Part shown: positions 1 through 7,683 of the stretch, piece by piece
Numbering within the stretch: position 1 is the stretch's first letter
Layout: each line of letters starts with the position of its first letter
Origin: Bacteroidota bacterium
Lineage (GTDB): Bacteria; Bacteroidota; Ignavibacteria; Ignavibacteriales; SURF-24
Assembly: GCA_030706145.1 (NCBI GenBank)
Contig: JAUZPB010000007.1
Coordinates: 1-64,000, forward strand
Length of the DNA stretch: 64,000 bases
Direction of reading: 5' to 3'
Program-made: the position numbers and the translations under genes
The notes under the pieces: generated by a model
Databases searched by the model: none
Told to the model about the DNA's origin: nothing
The model's input: only the letters and a program-made list of their open reading frames with translations

Positions 1-25
1 CCGCAGCGTTTGCGGCGCGTTGGCG

Positions 26-62
26 CAGCGTGCCTTACATCGTGCGTCCGCTCGGCACGCTG
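26..62. repeat. Inverted repeat in GC-rich left edge
   Basis: A perfect 9-bp inverted repeat (CAGCGTGCC at 26-34 and GGCACGCTG at 54-62) encloses a 19-nt loop. The first ~130 bases are much richer in G+C than the rest of the window and contain GCG-rich short repeats. This suggests a stretch of different origin next to the integrase fragment, but nothing in it encodes a recognisable protein. Confidence 0.5.
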
Positions 63-75
63 AACCGCTATGGAG

Positions 76-174
76 TTACCCAGCGCCGGCCTTGGTTGAA
101 ACGCTTGTCAGCTTGCCGTTAGGCTGCTTATAGTATAGGTGATATACTCCGTTCGGACGCTTAGAAAGAAACAT
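76..174 (-). pseudogene. Tyrosine recombinase/phage integrase N-terminal remnant
   Basis: Read on the minus strand from the ATG at 174-172, this 32-codon frame begins MFLSKRPNGVYHLYYKQPNG and ends at a TAA at 78-76. The pattern of a short basic start, PNGxYxxYY, a second PNGK and a Ser/Thr-rich strand matches the opening of the N-terminal arm-binding domain of many tyrosine integrases. An AAAGGA ribosome-binding motif lies about 12 nt upstream. The frame then stops in the GC-rich edge, so the core-binding and catalytic domains are missing. It lies about 160 bp from tRNA-Thr, a usual target for such enzymes. I infer a broken integrase left by an excised or rearranged element. With only 29 recognisable residues, chance similarity cannot be excluded. 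Confidence 0.55.
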
Positions 175-223
175 TTTTGATTCATCCTTTCTAAGTTCTT
201 CTTCTAAATTTCAGAGCAAAAAA

Positions 224-276
224 TGCTTAGTATTTTGCTTAGTGATTCATGATTTTAGACTAAGCAAAACTAAGCA
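224..276. repeat. Paired CTTAGT repeats forming an inverted repeat
   Basis: The left arm 224-243 holds TGCTTAGT and TTGCTTAGT; the right arm 259-276 holds ACTAAGC twice. The arms are inverted repeats of each other with a 2-nt bulge, so four copies of a CTTAGT core sit between the integrase remnant and the tRNA. Integrase arm-type sites look like this (short repeats just upstream of int), but a simple hairpin is equally possible. Confidence 0.5.
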
Positions 277-332
277 ATTCTTAATTTTGAAATTTTTTCA
301 AGTCCCAAAACTTCGTTTTTGGCGTGTTTTCG

Positions 333-405
<73 letters not shown>

Positions 406-427
406 TAAAAAACTTTTTATACATAAA

Positions 428-468
428 TATACAATGGGAGCTGGTCATCCCCGGGCAGCCATTGTATA
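428..468 (-). other. Stable hairpin between mini-protein gene and tRNA-Thr
   Basis: TATACAATGG (428-437) pairs perfectly with CCATTGTATA (459-468), and the stem can extend across a 2-nt bulge through CTG/CAG. The loop is GC-rich. On the minus strand it follows the COX24-like gene and precedes tRNA-Thr. No clean U-run follows, so it may be a processing or weak termination structure. Confidence 0.5.
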
Positions 469-532
469 TAAAGTTTATTACACAAAACACAAATCAGATA
501 TAAATTGAATATCTGAGAGAAGAAAGAAAGGA

Positions 533-628
533 CTATCTTAATTTCTTCTTATGTCTATTCTTTCTTAATCTTTTTTTGCGTTTGTGTGTTGCCATTTTAT
601 GACGTTTACGTTTTTTTCCGCAGGGCAT
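533..628 (-). CDS. AURKAIP1/COX24-domain mini-protein, ribosome-associated
   Basis: This 31-residue, extremely basic protein begins MPCGKKRKRHKMATHKRKKR and ends RKNRHKKKLR, so more than half of its residues are Lys, Arg or His. The MPCGKKRKRHKxATHKRKKRLRKxRHKKK pattern is the AURKAIP1/COX24 family, related to mitochondrial ribosomal protein mS38 and found as a very short protein across Bacteroidota relatives. An excellent GGAGG (634-638) lies 5 nt before the ATG, fixing the start. It follows the zinc-ribbon/TPR gene on the same strand at 14 bp, so the two are probably co-transcribed with HU. A role in the small ribosomal subunit is inferred from family knowledge. It is short enough to be missed by standard gene callers. 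Confidence 0.85.
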   Translation of the reverse strand: MPCGKKRKRHKMATHKRKKRLRKNRHKKKLR

Positions 629-642
629 TCATACCTCCAGTT

Positions 643-1644
643 TTAATGTGAATCTAATAATTCTTTTGATTTTTTTCCAATTTCCGAGTTTGGATCGATT
701 TCGATGGCTCTGCGCCACCAAATCTTAGCCGAATCCAATTGTCCGGCTGAAAAATTGACAATACCTAAATTGAAATTTGCAATTTGATGTCTCGGGTTAA
801 TGTTCCAGCCTTTTTTCATTACAGCCTTTGCATTATCAAATTGTTTAAGCTCAAAGAAGCAAACACCTAAATCCACAAGCACGTCAACATTCTTGGGATT
901 TGCTCTAAGATACATTCTATAATAAGGGATAGCCCTTTCATAAAATCCGGAATCATTTAACCTATGAGCCAGTTCAAGTATACTTGAATAATTTGTAGTA
1001 TCCTTTTTAACAGCACTTTCAAGGTCATTTATCTTTTGAAGATCATCAAGACTGATCTTACTTCCTGATTGCTGCTGTTGATCCTGTGTAATAATTTCCT
1101 TACTCCTATCTTTGGGAGAGTCAAATACACCTGTAAAATAGAGTATTGCTACTCCAAGTGCAACAAGAGCAATTATAAAAATTCCAATATTTATTGGTTT
1201 TAAGCTTTTTTGAGAAAGGTTTCCACTATTTACTTTTTTATCAATTTTAGCCTTAGGACTTGCCGCAGAAGGTTTAATTGTTTTCTGCTGCTTTTGTCCT
1301 GAAATAGTAGAATCATCTTTTTTCGCGAAACTTTTTTTCTCAAATTCATTTTCATCGACTGAATCAGCTTTTGCAGCAGTTCTATCGATATCACTGCCGA
1401 GACTATGTTCCCTGCCCGAAAGTTTTGCACCACAAGACTGACAATAACCTGTATTTACTTTAGTTTCCTCACCACACACATCACATAGAACATAATTATC
1501 ACTCCGGGTATTACCATCATTTATTGCCTGTTGATTCAGATCTTCCTGAACCTTAGACCTTAGCTCTCTAAGATCATAACCACAAGATGGGCAGAAATTG
1601 TGCCCGGAATCTACCTCAAAATTACACTTTGGGCAAAAAATCAT
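643..1644 (-). CDS. Double zinc-ribbon, single-TM, TPR protein
   Basis: This 333-residue protein has two N-terminal zinc ribbons: CPKC/CPSC near residues 5-21 and CDVC/CQSC near 54-71. A Lys/Ser-rich low-complexity linker follows (about 80-150), then one hydrophobic membrane helix (about 152-172, INIGIFIIALVALGVAILYF). The C-terminal region contains three to four tetratricopeptide units that include FYERAIPYYRMYLRANPKN and QLDSAKIWWRRAIEIDPNS. The layout predicts a membrane-anchored scaffold with ribbons and TPRs on opposite sides of the helix. Its ATG directly abuts the HU stop codon (TAAATG), so it is almost certainly translated from the HU transcript. The function is unknown; a link to envelope or ribosome-associated assembly is speculation. 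Confidence 0.8.
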   Translation of the reverse strand: MIFCPKCNFEVDSGHNFCPSCGYDLRELRSKVQEDLNQQAINDGNTRSDNYVLCDVCGEETKVNTGYCQSCGAKLSGREHSLGSDIDRTAAKADSVDENEFEKKSFAKKDDSTISGQKQQKTIKPSAASPKAKIDKKVNSGNLSQKSLKPINIGIFIIALVALGVAILYFTGVFDSPKDRSKEIITQDQQQQSGSKISLDDLQKINDLESAVKKDTTNYSSILELAHRLNDSGFYERAIPYYRMYLRANPKNVDVLVDLGVCFFELKQFDNAKAVMKKGWNINPRHQIANFNLGIVNFSAGQLDSAKIWWRRAIEIDPNSEIGKKSKELLDSH

Positions 1645-1953
1645 TTAAACTAATGTGCCTTTCTTCTCTTCTTTTAGGCCTTTATCTACAATTGTTTTAA
1701 AATCCTTAGAAAACTTGAACGAAGGAACAAAGTGTTCCTCAACATAAACTTTTTCTCCCGTTTTAGGATTACGGGCATAACGAGCATTCTTTTTCTTCAC
1801 CTTATAACTTCCGAATCCTCTAATCTCTATACCGTTCCCTTCCTTTAATGCTTCAATTACTGTATTTAGAAAGCCCTCAACAATGGCCTCGGTTTCTAAC
1901 TTTGTTACACCTGTTCCTAAAGCAATTTTTTCTACAATATCAGCTTTGGTCAT
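1645..1953 (-). CDS. HU/IHF-family DNA-binding protein
   Basis: This 102-residue protein matches the HU/IHF fold along its whole length. It has the N-terminal helices (MTKADIVEKIALGTGV), the conserved RGFGSYKVKKKNARYARNPK stretch that leads into the DNA-clamping beta arm, and a short extra C-terminal tail (about residues 92-102, KGLKEEKKGTLV). The family binds DNA as dimers and bends it, shaping the nucleoid and protein-DNA complexes. AGGCGGA lies just before the ATG. It is the first gene of a minus-strand operon with the zinc-ribbon/TPR protein and the COX24-like protein. Whether it behaves as HU or as a sequence-specific IHF-like protein cannot be told from sequence. Confidence 0.93.
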   Translation of the reverse strand: MTKADIVEKIALGTGVTKLETEAIVEGFLNTVIEALKEGNGIEIRGFGSYKVKKKNARYARNPKTGEKVYVEEHFVPSFKFSKDFKTIVDKGLKEEKKGTLV

Positions 1954-2304
1954 TATCCGCCTATAAATATTATTCTATTAATTTTGGGTACAATTTTCAA
2001 ATAAAGTGTAGTAAATTATCAAATATTTCAATTAAAATCCAATTTTTTTATTCCAAACGTCTTTATAAGTCTTTTTATGTCTAGGACTTAGCATGCGGTT
2101 ATTGCTTAGATCAGAGAACTTAAGGCAGATCTATACTAAAAATGTATTTACTAAGAGAAACAAGGAACATCTCAGAATGTCTCAAAATGGAATAAATCTC
2201 AATTTGATATTCTATTTTACACCATTTCTTTTGATTTTAGGGCATTTTCCCTTGGCATACGAATTGGATCACTAAGACAGAATTTAATTTTGAGGGGAAA
2301 GAAA
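1954..2304. other. Divergent intergenic region
   Basis: An AT-rich region of about 350 bp between the HU operon (minus) and the small membrane protein (plus). It must hold both promoters, but I find no unambiguous -10/-35 or -7/-33 pair. A 60-codon open frame on the plus strand (2093-2275) has no ribosome-binding site or recognisable content and is not called. Confidence 0.5.
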
Positions 2305-2634
2305 ATGGGATTATTACCACTTATATTTTCAAGTTTATCAATATTTACAACCTTAGTAGTTATAACTCTACTAATTTCATTTATTACATACAAAATTAAG
2401 TCGCCCAAAAGAAGGCCTTACCTGGAAAATCAGCCTGTACCTGTATCAATACCAATAAGTCCGGTTTATGTTCAGAATATAAGAGAACAGGAAATAATTA
2501 GACAAGAGCCGGTTGTTTACCAAACAAGGCAATTCAGCAGAATGCCACAGCATCAGTATAGTACTTCAGAGCGTTTTCAAGTATTAAACTCACAGGCAAT
2601 AAATCCGTTTAACAGCTATACATATTATAAATAA
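2305..2634 (+). CDS. Small single-TM membrane protein, unknown
   Basis: This 109-residue protein (start chosen at the ATG at 2305, behind GAGGGG at 2292-2297) opens with one strongly hydrophobic helix (about residues 3-30, ending at LISFITYKI). A Pro/Gln/Tyr-rich soluble tail follows, with PVPVSIPISPVYVQNI and Gln/Arg-rich segments, ending in FNSYTYYK. An upstream in-frame TTG at 2290 is a poorer start. The 3' end is marked by a strong terminator at 2651-2688. I do not recognise a family. Low-complexity tail composition suggests a cytoplasmic or periplasmic unstructured tether. Confidence 0.65.
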   Translation: MGLLPLIFSSLSIFTTLVVITLLISFITYKIKSPKRRPYLENQPVPVSIPISPVYVQNIREQEIIRQEPVVYQTRQFSRMPQHQYSTSERFQVLNSQAINPFNSYTYYK

Positions 2635-2650
2635 CAAAGAAATGCTAAAA

Positions 2651-2688
2651 AAAAAGGATTTGTATGACATTCATTCAAATCCTTTTTT
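2651..2688. terminator. Bidirectional intrinsic terminator
   Basis: AAAAAGGATTTG (2651-2662) pairs with CAAATCCTTTTT (2676-2687), leaving a 13-nt loop, with A-run and T-run on the two sides. It sits between convergent genes (membrane protein, plus; TPR protein, minus) and can serve both. Confidence 0.85.
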
Positions 2689-2708
2689 AATTTTTGTATA
2701 ATGTACAA

Positions 2709-4325
2709 TCAAACCACTTTCTTCTTTGCTTCAGCTATCCAGGGATTCAGCTGCTGAGAGAAATTAGGATTCAGTTTAATTGCATTTTCCCAGTCATTAA
2801 TTGCGTTTCTATAGCTCCTCATATTATAGAAAAGAAGACCTCTTAGGAAATAAGCTTTAGCGAATTTAGGGTTGAAAATAATAGCCTTATTCAGGTCATC
2901 GATAGCTTCATTAGAGTTTTCCATAGCTTTATTTGCATTTGCTCTGCTGAAATATTTAGCAGGATCTTTTGGATCTATGTTGATAGCTTTAGAAAAATCT
3001 GCAACTGCACCATAATAGTCCCCCAACTTATATTTCACATTACCTCTACACATGAATGCCTCCGAATAGGAAGGGTTCATAAGTGCTTTAGTATAATCGT
3101 TTATTGCACCATAGTTATCCTCAAGGCCAACTTTAGCGTTGCCTCTATGCAGAAAGGCTTCAAAATTATCGGGATTTATCTCCAGGGATTTATTTAAATC
3201 GCTAATTGCATCATTAAATTTCTTCTTAAAATAGTTTACCACACCTCTTCTAAAGAAAGCATCAGCATGGTTAGGATCAAGCTCAATTACTTTTGTAAAG
3301 CAATTAAAAGCCGCCTCATAATTTTTGAAATCAGTTTCCAAAAGGCCCAGATTGTAATGTACATCAATCAGCGTAGGATCAAGCCGCGTAGCAACAATAT
3401 AGTCCTCCTTAGCTCCCTGGTAATCAAAGAGTATTCTACGGACATTACCGCGTTCTACATAACCTAAGGCATCATCAGGGCAAAGTTCAATAATTTTCGA
3501 ATAGTCAGATTCAGCAGCATCAAATTCACGATGTCTTAATTTCATTGATGCTCTTAAGAAAAATGCCTTTGAAAAGGAAGGATCAAGTGAAAGAATATCG
3601 TCAATTGCCTTAAACACATTTTCGGAATCATCCAATTTATCCTTAATTACAGCAATTTGGTACATAGCTTCTATGTTCTTTGGACTAAGGCTAATGACCC
3701 TTTTAAAGTTTTCCTCAGCTTCTGGAAAGTGTCCAAGTTCAATCTCAGTAAGGCCCCGGGCAAAAAATGAAGGGATATAGTTAGGATTAATTTCAACGGC
3801 TTTTGAAAGATCGATAAGTGCTTTTTTATAATCCTTTAACAAAAACTTTGTTTTTCCCAAAGCACACAAAGCTTCAGAAAAATCAGGTTTAATTGTAACA
3901 GCTTCAGAGAAATCATCAATTGCCCCGTTATAGTCGCCCTGACTTACCTTAATCATTCCCCTTTCAAAATAAGCGCGATCATTTTTGTGATCTGCAACGA
4001 TAAGTTTAGATAAATCCGCCAATGCACCTTCAGTATCATTTATCTTAAGTTTAGCTGTTGCACGGTTAAAGAGCAGATTTGATGAAAATAAAGGATTACA
4101 TTTTAATGTTTCATCAAATTCAGCAACAGCTTCACAGAAATTCTCCAGGTTCAGATTAGATAATGCTATTCCATAATGAGCCTGGGCATTCTTGTCGTCC
4201 AACTCAAGGACCTTTTTGTATAGCTCAATAGCCCCCTTATAATCCCCTGAGTTATAGCATTCGAGGCCGGATTTCAGCAGTTTTTCTGATTCATTCTTCC
4301 CGAACAATCCTTTCAAGAAACTCAT
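2709..4325 (-). CDS. Large tetratricopeptide-repeat protein
   Basis: The protein has about 538 residues and starts at the ATG at 4325 (MSFLKGLFGKNESEKLL). An in-frame GTG nine bases upstream is possible but less likely. After a short N-terminal segment, the rest is about fifteen consecutive 34-residue TPRs with the usual signature of small/large residues and a terminal P (for example GDYKGAIELYKKVLELDDKN, KNYEAAFNCFTKVIELDPNH). TPR arrays are protein-binding superhelices. There is no signal peptide, so it is probably cytoplasmic or associated with a membrane through the hydrophobic FLKGLFG start. It appears monocistronic and convergent with the preceding small gene. No partner is evident; function unassigned. 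Confidence 0.85.
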   Translation of the reverse strand: MSFLKGLFGKNESEKLLKSGLECYNSGDYKGAIELYKKVLELDDKNAQAHYGIALSNLNLENFCEAVAEFDETLKCNPLFSSNLLFNRATAKLKINDTEGALADLSKLIVADHKNDRAYFERGMIKVSQGDYNGAIDDFSEAVTIKPDFSEALCALGKTKFLLKDYKKALIDLSKAVEINPNYIPSFFARGLTEIELGHFPEAEENFKRVISLSPKNIEAMYQIAVIKDKLDDSENVFKAIDDILSLDPSFSKAFFLRASMKLRHREFDAAESDYSKIIELCPDDALGYVERGNVRRILFDYQGAKEDYIVATRLDPTLIDVHYNLGLLETDFKNYEAAFNCFTKVIELDPNHADAFFRRGVVNYFKKKFNDAISDLNKSLEINPDNFEAFLHRGNAKVGLEDNYGAINDYTKALMNPSYSEAFMCRGNVKYKLGDYYGAVADFSKAINIDPKDPAKYFSRANANKAMENSNEAIDDLNKAIIFNPKFAKAYFLRGLLFYNMRSYRNAINDWENAIKLNPNFSQQLNPWIAEAKKKVV

Positions 4326-4446
4326 GAGTAACACCCGAGTTAAATTGGAAAATTTTTACAAAAATAATTTAAAAAATCTTCAATTTCACAAGCAAATTGT
4401 TCACCCTAAAAGGCAGACAATAGCAAAAAGAAGACTAGTATTTCAC

Positions 4447-6528
4447 TTATTTTTCAAAAGCCTGATTCCTCAACATTTTTGTCATATCATAAGGAGCAGG
4501 ATCTCCTCCTAAGTACTTATGGAACCAGTCCAGATGAGCATTGTAATACAAAGGCATAGATTTAATTCCACTAGGCCAGTGGCCATCGTTCTTAAATACA
4601 ATTAAGCGGGAATCAATCCCCATTTTCTGCAGAGCAGTAAAGTATTCAATGCTTTGAGTATAAGGGACTCTATAGTCCCTCTCACCAGTAATAACCAGAG
4701 TAGGAGTAGAAAAGTTTTTAACAAATTCTGAAGGATCCCATTTCAGATAATCCTTTGAATTCCATGGCTGGCCTTTAAGATCATATTCAGGGAACCAGAG
4801 TTCTTCAGTAGAGCCGAAGAAAGATTTGAGGTCATAAAGGCTCATCATTGAAGCAAGGCATTTAAATTTCTTAGTATGTCCCTGAAACCAGTTCATCATA
4901 TAGCCGCCATAAGACCAGCCCATAGCACCCATTCTATCTTTATCTACATAAGGCAGTTTGGCTAAGGCATCAGTTACCTTCATCAAATCAACGAAAACTT
5001 TTCCTCCGAAATCGCCGCTAATTTCGTGGGTATAAGCCTGTCCAAAACCAGTTGATCCATGAGGATTAGGAAAAGCAACTATATAACCTGCTCCCGGATA
5101 AACTTGCCAGTCACCTCTAAAGGCATCCATCCACTGACTTTGGGGTCCGCCATGAACATTAAGAATCAGAGGATATTTTTTATTCGGGTCGAAATTATGA
5201 GGTTTAACAATGAATACCTGCACTTTCTTACCATCGGCACCAGGGACCCAAATTTGCTCGGCAGGTCTTACATCTACTTCATTTAGAAAGTCTTCATTAG
5301 CTTTAGTCAGCTGTGAGATTTTTTTAGAGGCAAAATCCATTGTATAAATTTCTGATGGAATTGCCACAGAGCGTTTATTATACAAAATTCCGTTACCCTG
5401 ATTTAGAAGAGTAAATTCAGAGATTGATTCATCAGAGCTGATCTTCTCGATCTTTTCAGATTCTAAATTAACCTTATAAACAGGAGAGTACCCCTGAACA
5501 TCTGCCGTAAAATATATTTCCTTTGAATTTTTAGCCCAAATAAAGTCATTTATCCAATTATCGAATTTTTCAGTTATGATCTTACTTTTCTTTGTTTGCC
5601 TGTCAAAGATACTTATTCTAAACCTGTCAGATTCATATCTAGAAATGACTTGGTTTCTGTAGGCGATATATCTTCCATCAGGAGAGTAGACCGGATTGCC
5701 ATCCCAAGATTGATTAACAGATGTTATATTTTCAGCTTCCTTTTTGGGGTCATCCAGCCGAACCAACCAGAGGTCGGAATTAGTCGACGAAGCAGGATCT
5801 TTTACTCTTTTTGACATAAAGCAGATCTCTTTGCCATCTGGTGAGAAGTTAAAACCTACACCTCCGCCTAGCTGAAATGTTGGAGATTCCCAGTTTCCAG
5901 GAGTAATATCCGTATAGCTTTTATCGTCCAGATTATAAGTAAAAATATGGGTGTATTTCCCATCTGAATATTCTGTCCAATGCCTGAACAGAAGATTATC
6001 GGCCATATGTGCCTGAATTGGTCCTTTCTCCATTGATTCGCTATTTTTCTTATTACAATCCTGATCAGTGCCGCATTCAGTAAATATCTGTGAAGTAAAA
6101 GCAATTGTTTTCCCATCAGGAGATAAGACGGGGTCACTGACACCGGAATAAAAATCCGTAATCTGCTTTTCGCCTGATCCATCAGTTTTTATATAAAAGA
6201 GTTGTGAAGTTCCCGTTTTTGTTGAAATATAGTATATTCCCTTTCCTTCTTTGTCCCAAAGTGGGTTATCTTCCTGGGCATCGGAATTAACAAGGGCCTT
6301 AATACCAGAACCATCAACATTCATCAAATAAATATCAGAATTAGTTTTCCCCTTCTCCAAATTGGAAGTAGTAACAGTATATGCAAAGGTTTTTCCATCG
6401 GGAGAAAGGATAGGCCCACCAACGGTCTTTATTCTATAAAGATCAGCAAGTGTAAAAGCTTTTTTCTGCGCATAAATGCACGAAACAGTAAGCAGAAGTG
6501 AAAAAATGAGGATAAGCCGGGTCTTCAT
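4447..6528 (-). CDS. Secreted S9 prolyl-oligopeptidase family peptidase
   Basis: This 693-residue protein has a cleavable signal peptide (MKTRLILIFSLLLTVSCIYA). WD40-like beta-propeller repeats (about 30-400) follow, with repeated LSPDGKTFAYT / FSPDGKEICFMS motifs, and then an alpha/beta hydrolase domain. The catalytic triad can be placed: Ser539 in GWSYGGYM, Asp618 in GERDYRVPY and His650 in NDGHWPSG. This is the dipeptidyl-peptidase IV / acylaminoacyl-peptidase branch of clan SC, which trims oligopeptides in the periplasm or outside the cell. Length and motif spacing are normal. It is a stand-alone minus-strand gene, with its promoter in the 150-bp gap shared divergently with the copper locus. 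Exact substrate preference cannot be told. Confidence 0.93.
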   Translation of the reverse strand: MKTRLILIFSLLLTVSCIYAQKKAFTLADLYRIKTVGGPILSPDGKTFAYTVTTSNLEKGKTNSDIYLMNVDGSGIKALVNSDAQEDNPLWDKEGKGIYYISTKTGTSQLFYIKTDGSGEKQITDFYSGVSDPVLSPDGKTIAFTSQIFTECGTDQDCNKKNSESMEKGPIQAHMADNLLFRHWTEYSDGKYTHIFTYNLDDKSYTDITPGNWESPTFQLGGGVGFNFSPDGKEICFMSKRVKDPASSTNSDLWLVRLDDPKKEAENITSVNQSWDGNPVYSPDGRYIAYRNQVISRYESDRFRISIFDRQTKKSKIITEKFDNWINDFIWAKNSKEIYFTADVQGYSPVYKVNLESEKIEKISSDESISEFTLLNQGNGILYNKRSVAIPSEIYTMDFASKKISQLTKANEDFLNEVDVRPAEQIWVPGADGKKVQVFIVKPHNFDPNKKYPLILNVHGGPQSQWMDAFRGDWQVYPGAGYIVAFPNPHGSTGFGQAYTHEISGDFGGKVFVDLMKVTDALAKLPYVDKDRMGAMGWSYGGYMMNWFQGHTKKFKCLASMMSLYDLKSFFGSTEELWFPEYDLKGQPWNSKDYLKWDPSEFVKNFSTPTLVITGERDYRVPYTQSIEYFTALQKMGIDSRLIVFKNDGHWPSGIKSMPLYYNAHLDWFHKYLGGDPAPYDMTKMLRNQAFEK

Positions 6529-6725
6529 TTTATAAATCTCTTAATTTTCAATAAATTTGTAATTGACCGGAATAAGATAGTAATTTTTGACATGCCTGTC
6601 CAATTTTTTATCACTTAAGCAATTATGTTTGAAGTATTTTTATCTGGAGCAATTTGCTTTGAATTGAAACCTAATTGTAGTTTTTGCATCTAATAATATA
6701 TAAAATTAAAAATAAGGGAAGTACA

Positions 6726-6926
6726 ATGAAAACTGAAAAACTTGAAATCGAGGGTATGAGCTGCCAGCACTGCGTAATGCACGTAAGAAAAGAACTTTCA
6801 AGACTTGATGTAAACATCAGGGATGTACAGATAGGTTCAGCAGATATAGAATATGATGAAAACAAAGTAACAAGAGAAGATCTGAAAAAAGCAGTTAATG
6901 AAGCCGGCTATAGAGTAATAAACTAA
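6726..6926 (+). CDS. CopZ-like heavy-metal-associated (HMA) chaperone
   Basis: A 66-residue single HMA domain (MKTEKLEIEGMSCQHCVMHV) carrying the GMSCxHC metal-binding loop, with the beta-alpha-beta fold continuing to EAGYRVIN. Small free-standing proteins of this type carry Cu(I) to P1B ATPases. The start at 6726 is chosen because AAGGGAAG lies just upstream and the HMA fold begins there; a longer in-frame start at 6684 lies in leader sequence. It is the first gene of a plus-strand copper group, followed after 64 bp by an HMA-AraC regulator and then by CopA. Length is normal for the family. Confidence 0.9.
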   Translation: MKTEKLEIEGMSCQHCVMHVRKELSRLDVNIRDVQIGSADIEYDENKVTREDLKKAVNEAGYRVIN

Positions 6927-6990
6927 GAGAAGTAATTTTGTGCTCCCTCTTTTTTTTGGCTAATGATTTTTAAAGGGGAATGATCAGAAG

Positions 6991-7560
6991 ATGGAAAAAG
7001 TACATCTAGTAATAAAAAACATGGTATGTGACCGTTGCATCAAAGTTGTAGGTGACGAAATGGAAAAGCTCGGACTTAATGTACTTAATATACAACTTGG
7101 TGAAGTCGTAGTAGAAGGAGATCATATTCCACTAGAAGGGATAAAGAATGTTTTAGAGAAGAATGGTTTTGAACTTCTGGAGGACAAAAAAGCTAGTCTA
7201 ATTAACAAAATAAAAAGTCTGGTAATAGAAGTTATTTATTCAGGGAAACTTGAGACTATGCAGTTAAGGTTTTCCGAATACCTGTCTGATTACCTAAAAA
7301 CCGATTATCAGTATCTTTCCACTCTATTTTCAGCTGTTGAGGGAATTACAATTGAACATTATATAATTCTACAAAAGATTGAACATGCAAAGGAGCTGAT
7401 AAAATATAATGAACTTACATTAAGTGAGATTGCATACAGACTCGGCTATAGCTCTGTTCAGCATCTGTCGAATCAATTTAGAAAAATAACCGGATTTACT
7501 GCCAGCCAGTTCAAAGAAGTTGCAAGTAATATCAGAAAACCCATCGATAAGCTGACATAA
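6991..7560 (+). CDS. HMA-AraC fusion transcriptional regulator
   Basis: This 189-residue protein combines two parts. Residues 1-65 form an HMA-like beta-alpha-beta domain with a CDRC metal-binding pair (Cys13, Cys16). Residues about 95-180 form an AraC/XylS DNA-binding domain; its second helix-turn-helix reads LTLSEIAYRLGYSSVQHLSN, followed by the conserved FRKITGFTASQFK. The sensor half is unusually small, and it lacks the cupin domain of classic AraC proteins. Lying between the CopZ-like gene and copA, it is most likely a Cu(I)-sensing activator or repressor of this locus, with metal binding on the HMA half controlling the HTH half. AraC proteins with an HMA-like front occur in related bacteria; that this one senses copper is inferred from context. 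Confidence 0.85.
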   Translation: MEKVHLVIKNMVCDRCIKVVGDEMEKLGLNVLNIQLGEVVVEGDHIPLEGIKNVLEKNGFELLEDKKASLINKIKSLVIEVIYSGKLETMQLRFSEYLSDYLKTDYQYLSTLFSAVEGITIEHYIILQKIEHAKELIKYNELTLSEIAYRLGYSSVQHLSNQFRKITGFTASQFKEVASNIRKPIDKLT

Positions 7561-7637
7561 AAGGTGTCAAAAAAAGGATCTAATAAAAGTATAACATTTT
7601 CCCAAAATTCTGTAACGCAATAGGTTAAATTCCATAT

Positions 7638-7645
7638 TATTTTTG
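7638..7645 (+). promoter_or_regulatory. Possible -7 element before copA
   Basis: TATTTTTG fits the TAnnTTTG -7 consensus of Bacteroidota-type sigma factors and lies about 40 bp before the copA ATG in the 123-bp gap after the regulator gene. No convincing -33 TTTG partner was seen, so copA may have its own promoter or be read through. Confidence 0.3.
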
Positions 7646-7683
7646 TTATAACTTTAGTTTTTAAAGACAAATAGGCAAATCAA

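Noticed and set aside
118-124. GTTAGGC resembling an integron attC core, in a GC-rich inverted-repeat region
   Set aside because: No second RYYYAAC/GTTRRRY pair with attC geometry could be found; the heptamer is the antisense of the codons for the integrase PNGK stretch.
2093-2275. 60-codon plus-strand frame upstream of the small membrane protein
   Set aside because: No ribosome-binding site or family, AT-rich, and positioned in a divergent promoter region.
6648-6658. AGCAATTTGCT palindrome ahead of the copper operon as a CueR/CopY site
   Set aside because: Too short and too AT-rich to distinguish from chance, with no match to a metalloregulator consensus.
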